DNA from: Drosophila miranda | Taxonomy: Eukaryota > Arthropoda > Insecta > Diptera > Drosophilidae | Length of the DNA stretch: 64,000 nucleotides | Direction of reading: 5' to 3' | NCBI RefSeq assembly: GCF_003369915.1 | Contig: NC_046677.1 | Span: 30,026,913 to 30,090,912, forward strand | In this document: in pieces, positions 58,416-64,000 of the stretch | Layout of the letters: the number at the start of each line of letters is the position of its first letter | Position numbering within the stretch: the stretch's first letter is position 1 | Notes under the pieces: generated by a model | What the model was told of the DNA's origin: nothing | Seen by the model: the letters and a program-made list of their open reading frames with translations, nothing else | Databases searched by the model: none | Translations under genes and position numbers: made by a program

Positions 58416-61400
58416 ATGATAGCTCTGAGTGCATTGTTAACCAAGTACACGATCGGTATTATGAGCAATCTAAGCAATGGCAATCCTCAACAGCAACAGA
58501 ACCAGCAACAGCAGCAGCCACCAAATGCAGCAGCTGCAGCAGCAGGCCAGGGGAATGCTGTGGGTGGGGGCGCGGGTGTGGGCATAGAGCTGCCAGCTCC
58601 TGCTCCGCCAGGACTGGGGGCTGCCGTGGGCGTGGCGGCAGTCCAGCGGCAACGTCTGCTGCAGCAGGCGCAACAGAACACCGCCGCCGAGGGCAGTGGC
58701 CTGGAACGAGGAAGCTGCCTGCTCCGCTATGCCTCGCAAAACTCCCTGGACGAGAGCTCCCAGAAGCACGTCCAGCGGCCCAACCGCAAGGAGCGCGGCA
58801 CAGTGGGACAATACAGCAACGAGCAGCACACAACCCGCTCCTTCGATGCCATGAACGAGATGCGCAAGTAAGAAAAACTACCAAGTGATGTGGACAGGTG
58901 GATTAGTTGCTTGACTTTTGGCCCAAAATCTGAAAAATACATATGTATAATCACTGCAAATGTCAGACGATCGTCTCGGCATCCCATCCCATCCCATTCC
59001 CACTCGCATTCGCATTTTGCATATTTGCGCAGTTGATTTCTGTTTGTCTATTTGCCTATACATATTTATTTTGTATAATATTTGCCCCCACCTTTTGTCA
59101 AGGGGCCATTCGCATTATTATTATTATTATTATAATGGGTTGTATGCGCTGCTTTTTGGTTTCGCACTAGAGCACGACCTTGAACTTGCGGCGTATTGCC
59201 CAACGATTTCTGTCGATTTGTTGTGGTTACGGCTTCCGCATCTCTACATTTGGTTGACTGGAAAACTACCCGATGGCCAGAAACCCAGAAACCAGTTTCC
59301 AAACCAAATCCACAGTGGTGTCAGAGCCAAAAGTGAATGTGTTGTAACCTTAAGGTGAACGAACACGTGTTGAGCGTAGGATTCAAGCGGAGGACACTGG
59401 GAGTCAGATGAATCTGCATGTACATATAGGAAAGAGGATCAGCATGACTCTTGAGAAAATGTTTAGAATCATTCCCAATGAATGCAGGAAAAAGAGGATT
59501 CAATTCAGCAGAAAACGGGAAGATAAACAGAAAACTAACAAAATCATTGGTGCAGGAAGAGACACAGAGAATGAAGGCTTCCCCAAGATCAGTTTCATTT
59601 AAAAAAGTGTAAATAAACATCTGGCTTTACTCCAAACAAAAAATACCGATATCATTCGTATTTATTAAACCACTTGACACCTAATAATGCTCTCGGTTTC
59701 TCTGTATCTTTGCTTATTTTGCTTATTCGCAGACAAAAACAACTCTGTGATGTCATATTGGTGGCCGATGATGTAGAGATTCATGCCCATCGCATGGTAT
59801 TGGCCTCGTGCAGTCCCTACTTCTATGCGATGTTCACCGGCTTCGAGGAGTCGCGCCAGGCGAGGATCACACTACAGAGCGTGGATGCACGAGCACTGGA
59901 ATTGCTCATCAATTATGTGTACACCTCGACGGTGGAGGTGAACGAGGATAACGTGCAGGTCCTGCTGACGGCTGCCAATCTGCTGCAGCTTACGGATGTG
60001 CGGGATGCCTGCTGTGATTACCTGCAGACCCAATTGGATGCCAGCAATTGTCTGGGCATACGCGAGTTTGCCGATCTTCATGCCTGCGTGGAGCTGCTCA
60101 ACTACGCGGAGACCTACATCGAAGAGCATTTCAAGTGAGTTCCAAGATTATGCTTCATGTCGGAAATATGGAACTATAGAGAAAGCAATCACAGACAGAC
60201 GAGATGCGATAAGGTTTGGCACGTTACCGAATGAATGCTCCTTGAGATTTTGTGCAAAATCAGAGTAAAGGTCAGCCCTATATTTAGTCGTTTTGAAACC
60301 AGTTTAGATTTCTTTATATGTTTAATTAATTGTAAGAGATTGACCGGTTTATTATATTTGCCATTAATTGCATCTCAATCCCATACTCCGCCGCTGAACA
60401 TTTATGCCCCAATTCACCGACTGCTTTATTTACGTTTTGCCTTTGCATTTGCCTTTTCTGCAGCGATGTGATCCAGTTCGATGAGTTTCTGAATCTCTCG
60501 CACGAGCAGGTTATCAACCTGATAGGAAACGATCGCATTTCGGTGCCCAATGAGGAGCGCGTCTACGAGTGTGTGATCGCCTGGCTGCGCTACGATGTGC
60601 CCATGCGGGAGCAGTTCACCTCGGCCCTGATGGAGCATGTGCGCCTGCCGTTCCTGTCCAAGGAGTACATTACCCAGCGCGTGGACAAGGAACTGCTGCT
60701 GGAGGGTAATATCATATGCAAGAATCTGATCATAGAGGCTCTCACCTACCACCTGCTGCCCACGGAGACGAAGTCGGCTCGCACAGTGCCTCGAAAGACG
60801 GTGGGCATGCCGAAGATCTTGTTGGTGATTGGCGGTCAGGCACCCAAGGCCATACGCGCCGTCGAGTGGTACGATCTGCGCGATGAGAAGTGGTACCAGG
60901 CTGCCGAGATGCCCAATCGTCGCTGCCGCTCCGGATTGAGTGTGCTGGGCGATAAGGTCTATGCCGTGGGTGGCTTCAACGGCGCACTGCGGGTCCGCAC
61001 TGTGGATGTCTACGATCCGGCCACCGATCACTGGGCCAGTTGCTGCAACATGGAGGCTAGGCGATCTACTCTGGGCGTGGCTGTGCTGAACGGCTGCATC
61101 TTTGCCGTGGGCGGATTCGACGGCACCACCGGACTCTCCAGCGCCGAGATGTACGACCCAAAAACTGATATCTGGCGATTCATCGCCTCCATGTCCACGC
61201 GTCGCAGTTCCGTGGGTGTGGGCGTCGTTCATGGCCTGCTCTATGCCGTTGGCGGCTACGATGGCTTCTCTCGCCAGTGTTTGTCCTCCGTGGAGCGTTA
61301 CAATCCCGACACAGACACCTGGTCTGCCATCGCCGAGATGACTTCCCGTCGCAGTGGAGCCGGCGTGGGAGTGCTGAACAACATCCTGTACGCGGTGGGG

Positions 61401-64000
61401 GGCCACGATGGCCCCATGGTCCGCAAATCCGTTGAGGCCTACGACTGCGAGACGAACACCTGGAGCTCTGTGTCGGACATGTCCTACTGTCGCCGCAACG
61501 CCGGAGTGGTGGCCCACGAGGGGCTGCTCTATGTGGTCGGTGGCGATGATGGAACCTCCAATTTGGCCTCCGTGGAGGTGTACTGCCCGGAGTCGGACAG
61601 CTGGCGGATCCTGCCCGCTTTGATGACCATTGGACGCAGTTATGCGGGCGTCTGTATGATCGATAAGCCCATGTGAATGGAAGAGCAGGGTGCATTGGCA
61701 CGGTAAGTGAGCCCATCTAATTTGAACGAATTCTGATCCCTGAACTTGAGTCTAATTTTGCGTTTGATTACAGACAAGCGGCTTCGCTGGCCATCGCACT
61801 GCTGGATGATGAAAATAGCCAGGCTGAGGGGACCATGGAGGGTGCCATTGGGGGGGCCATTTATGGCAATATCCCACCAGTTGGAGCGGCTGCTGCAGCA
61901 GCTCCAGTCCAGCCATCGGCGGCCCCTCAGCCTCCAAATCATCCGCACTACGAGAACATCTATGCGCCAATTGGTCAGCCCAACAACAATCAAATTGTGG
62001 CCGCCGCCAACGTCAATGCCCCTGCAAATGTTGAGGATGCTCAACAGCCACTCCAGCTGGCAGCCCAACCAGCGCCAACAGAAGCCAATGCCAACATTAA
62101 TCCACCCCCACAGCCAGGACCCTCACCACCATCGCCACAGCCACAGCCACAACCACAGCAGCTAGCACCAACGCCACAGCAACGCGCACTGCCCATGAAA
62201 AACTATCGCAATGATTTATACGATCGATCTATAGCTGGTGCCGGGATCCTGGGCGCGAGCGCCGCTGCGGCGGCCTACGATGTGCCGCGTGCAGTGCGCT
62301 CAGGCCTGGGATACCGTCGAAACTTTCGCATAGATATGCAGAATGGTAAGAAGCAGCTTAAGGTAAATCTAGGAGAGAGTATACAATGTTTTCTTATCCG
62401 CCCTAGGCAATCGCTATGGAACCGGACTGCGTTGCACGCCGCTCTACACCAACAGTCGCTCGAATTGTCAGCGTCAGCGCAGCTTCGACGACACCGAATC
62501 CACCGATGGCTACAATCTACCCTATGCCGCAGCCGGAACAATGCGCTATGAGAATATCTACGAACAGATACGCGATGAGCCCATCTATCGACCCACTGCC
62601 ACCAACCGAGTGCCGCTATATACACGCCTCGATGTGCTGGGGCATGGCATAGGACGAATCGAACGACACCTGAGCTCCTCCTGCGGCAACATTGATCACT
62701 ATAATCTGGGCGGCCACTACGCCGTGCTGGGACACTCGCATTACGGAACCGTTGGTCACATACGACTCAATGCCAATGGGGCAGGAGGCACGGCTGCGAG
62801 TGGAGGAGGAAGCAGCACTTGCAACGTGCCCAGCTGCCAGGCGTATGTGGGGAGTGCTAGTGCCGCTGCTGCAGCGGCCGCAGCCGCTGAAATGGGATAC
62901 GGCAATGTAAAGGTTCCCGTTAAGAACAGCGCCTCGAGTTTCTTTAGCTGCCTGCACGGCGAGAATTCGCAGAGCATGACCAACATTTACAAGACGACAG
63001 CAGCGGCAATGGCTGCCCACAACTCTCCGCTCACGCCGAATGTGTCAATGGAGCGTGCGGCACGGTCTGCCTCCGCTGGAGCCGCAGGAGCAGTCGTCGA
63101 CGATCCATCTGTGCCGGAAAGCGCTTCCAGTTCATCAGTGAGCAATGCCACTCGCCCAACCGGAGCTATACCCAAGGTGAAGGCTGCCAGTAAGACGGCC
63201 AAGGAGTCGGCAACTGCTCCACCAATTGCTGGTCTAGATAAAAGTGGATCGACTGCGTCGGTAAAGAGCGGACCAACTGCGGCCGCTAAGAGCGTTTCAA
63301 CTGCGGCCGTCAAGAGTGCTGCCCTGGCCAAGAAAACCACATCGACCACAACCCGTTCGAGTTCTTCGGGAGATGCCAGTGGGAATAACACTCTTAATCG
63401 CATATCCAAGTCCAGTTTGCAGTGGCTGCTTGTGAACAAATGGCTGCCACTGTGGATTGGCCAGGGACCCGACTGCAAGGTAGGATTCATCTTTAAACGA
63501 CCACCAAGGATACTTACTCATAACTTTTCTTGTAGGTGATCGACTTTAACTTTATGTTTTCGCGTGATTGCGTTAGCTGCGACACAGCCTCCGTGGCCTC
63601 TCAGATGTCGAATCCTTATGGCACTCCACGCTTGGGTGGCTTGCCCCAGGACATGGTTCGCTATCAGAGCTCTTGCACTGGATCCTGTGCAGCATCGACT
63701 GCTTCCTCTACTATGCGTCGGGATCCAAATGCAGCAGCCCGTCCTCTTCACAGCACCTTGAGTCGTTTGCGTAGTGGAGCCGACAAGCGTAATCAGAATG
63801 GAGCGGCGGCATCAAATTATAGATACGAAGATCCCTCGTATGAGAATGTGCATGTTCAGTGGCAGAATGGATTTGAATTTGGACGCTCGCGTGACTACGA
63901 TCCCACCTACCATCAGCAGCGTCCGATGCTGCAGCGTGCCAGGTCCGAGAGTCCTACATTCAGCAATCAACAGCGACGCCTACAACGCCAGGCGGCCCAG
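58416..64000 (+). CDS. kel: Kelch ring-canal protein (BTB-BACK-Kelch with readthrough ORF2), truncated by the window
   Basis: Exons: 58416 (or ATG 58461) to 58867, 59733-60134, 60464-61702, 61774-62345, 62407-63479 and 63536 to beyond the window. ORF1 ends at TGA 61674 (688 or 673 aa): a Q/A-rich N-terminus, BTB domain (QLCDVILVADDVEIHAHRMV, about 153-260), BACK domain (NDVIQFDEFLNLSHEQVINL and on), then six kelch repeats with VGG/YAVGG blades (about 400-685). It is a Cullin-3 substrate adaptor that organises actin in oogenesis ring canals. After the TGA the frame stays open through all later exons: QAASLAIALLDDENSQAEGT, PHYENIYAPIGQPNNN, SLQWLLVNKWLPLWIGQGPD and on to the window edge, matching ORF2 of D. 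melanogaster kelch, whose UGA is known to be read through. The 3' end lies outside the window. Confidence 0.97.
61674..61702 (+). other. kel UGA readthrough stop and downstream context
   Basis: The junction reads CCC ATG TGA ATG GAA GAG CAG GGT, then 26 bases after the TGA comes the donor at 61702/61703. If that 71-base intron is retained the next codon is TAA, so the long protein needs both readthrough and splicing. The codons after the TGA (MEEQGALAR, then QAASLA across the junction) match what I recall of the fly protein. Confidence 0.85.

Noticed and set aside
60426-61517. 363-codon minus-strand frame opposite kel
   Set aside because: It is the antisense shadow of the GC-rich kelch-repeat exon, with repetitive His/Gly-rich translation and no domain. 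The sense strand is clearly coding.

Overview
The window is insect DNA from a Drosophila. It holds recognisable fly genes with short GT-AG introns: Rab3GAP1, haf, RFeSP, Faf2, Grip71, Irk3, Socs36E and kelch (kel). It also carries a DINE-1/ISY-type repeat and many CA/GA/CAG microsatellites. From memory of the D. melanogaster map, all these genes lie on chromosome arm 2L (Muller element B), in two separate neighbourhoods: haf, Rab3GAP1 and RFeSP near 22A, and Faf2, Grip71, Irk3, Socs36E and kel near 36D-37. Finding them adjacent here points to a rearranged gene order and so to a non-melanogaster species. An obscura-group fly is plausible but not proven.

Layout. 1-5.5 kb: no gene recognised. 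5.5-23.4 kb: Rab3GAP1 on the minus strand (5 coding exons, 912 aa), split by a 15 kb intron. That intron contains, on the plus strand, an LRR/FN3 transmembrane cell-surface gene (haf; 972 aa) with a long 3' region and a further 390-codon open frame. 23.7-24.5 kb: a small Myb/SANT-like DNA-binding gene with possible lesions. 24.8-25.8 kb: RFeSP, the mitochondrial complex III Rieske protein (minus, 230 aa). 26.3-31.0 kb: a complex inverted-repeat locus built of ~120-bp tandem units plus three degenerate fragments of an unrecognised spliced gene. It sits exactly at the inferred synteny junction. 31.8-33.3 kb: Faf2/UBXD8 (minus, 462 aa). 34.4-36.5 kb: Grip71/NEDD1 (plus, 647 aa), sharing a divergent promoter region with Faf2 that is occupied by a MITE-like element. 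36.7-38.9 kb: Irk3, an inward-rectifier K+ channel (minus). 40.6-56.3 kb: Socs36E (plus), with a remote 5' UTR exon and a 12.4 kb first intron rich in Stat92E-type sites. 57.1-57.4 kb: a 75-codon basic MST-HMG-box (protamine-like) gene (minus). 58.4 kb to the window end: kel (plus), cut off at its 3' end.

Three genes carry open reading frames beyond their stop codon: kel (UGA, the classic readthrough gene), Socs36E (a single UAG followed by 107 open codons) and haf (three in-frame UGAs before a 389-codon Q/A/S/T-rich frame). A dispersed short element carrying the core-promoter motif GGTCACACTG and GTATATTT-type motifs lies at the 5' ends of RFeSP, Faf2, Grip71 and kel. No computation was run: exon limits were read by eye from splice consensus and reading-frame phase and may be off by a base or two, and gene names come from recalled family sequences.
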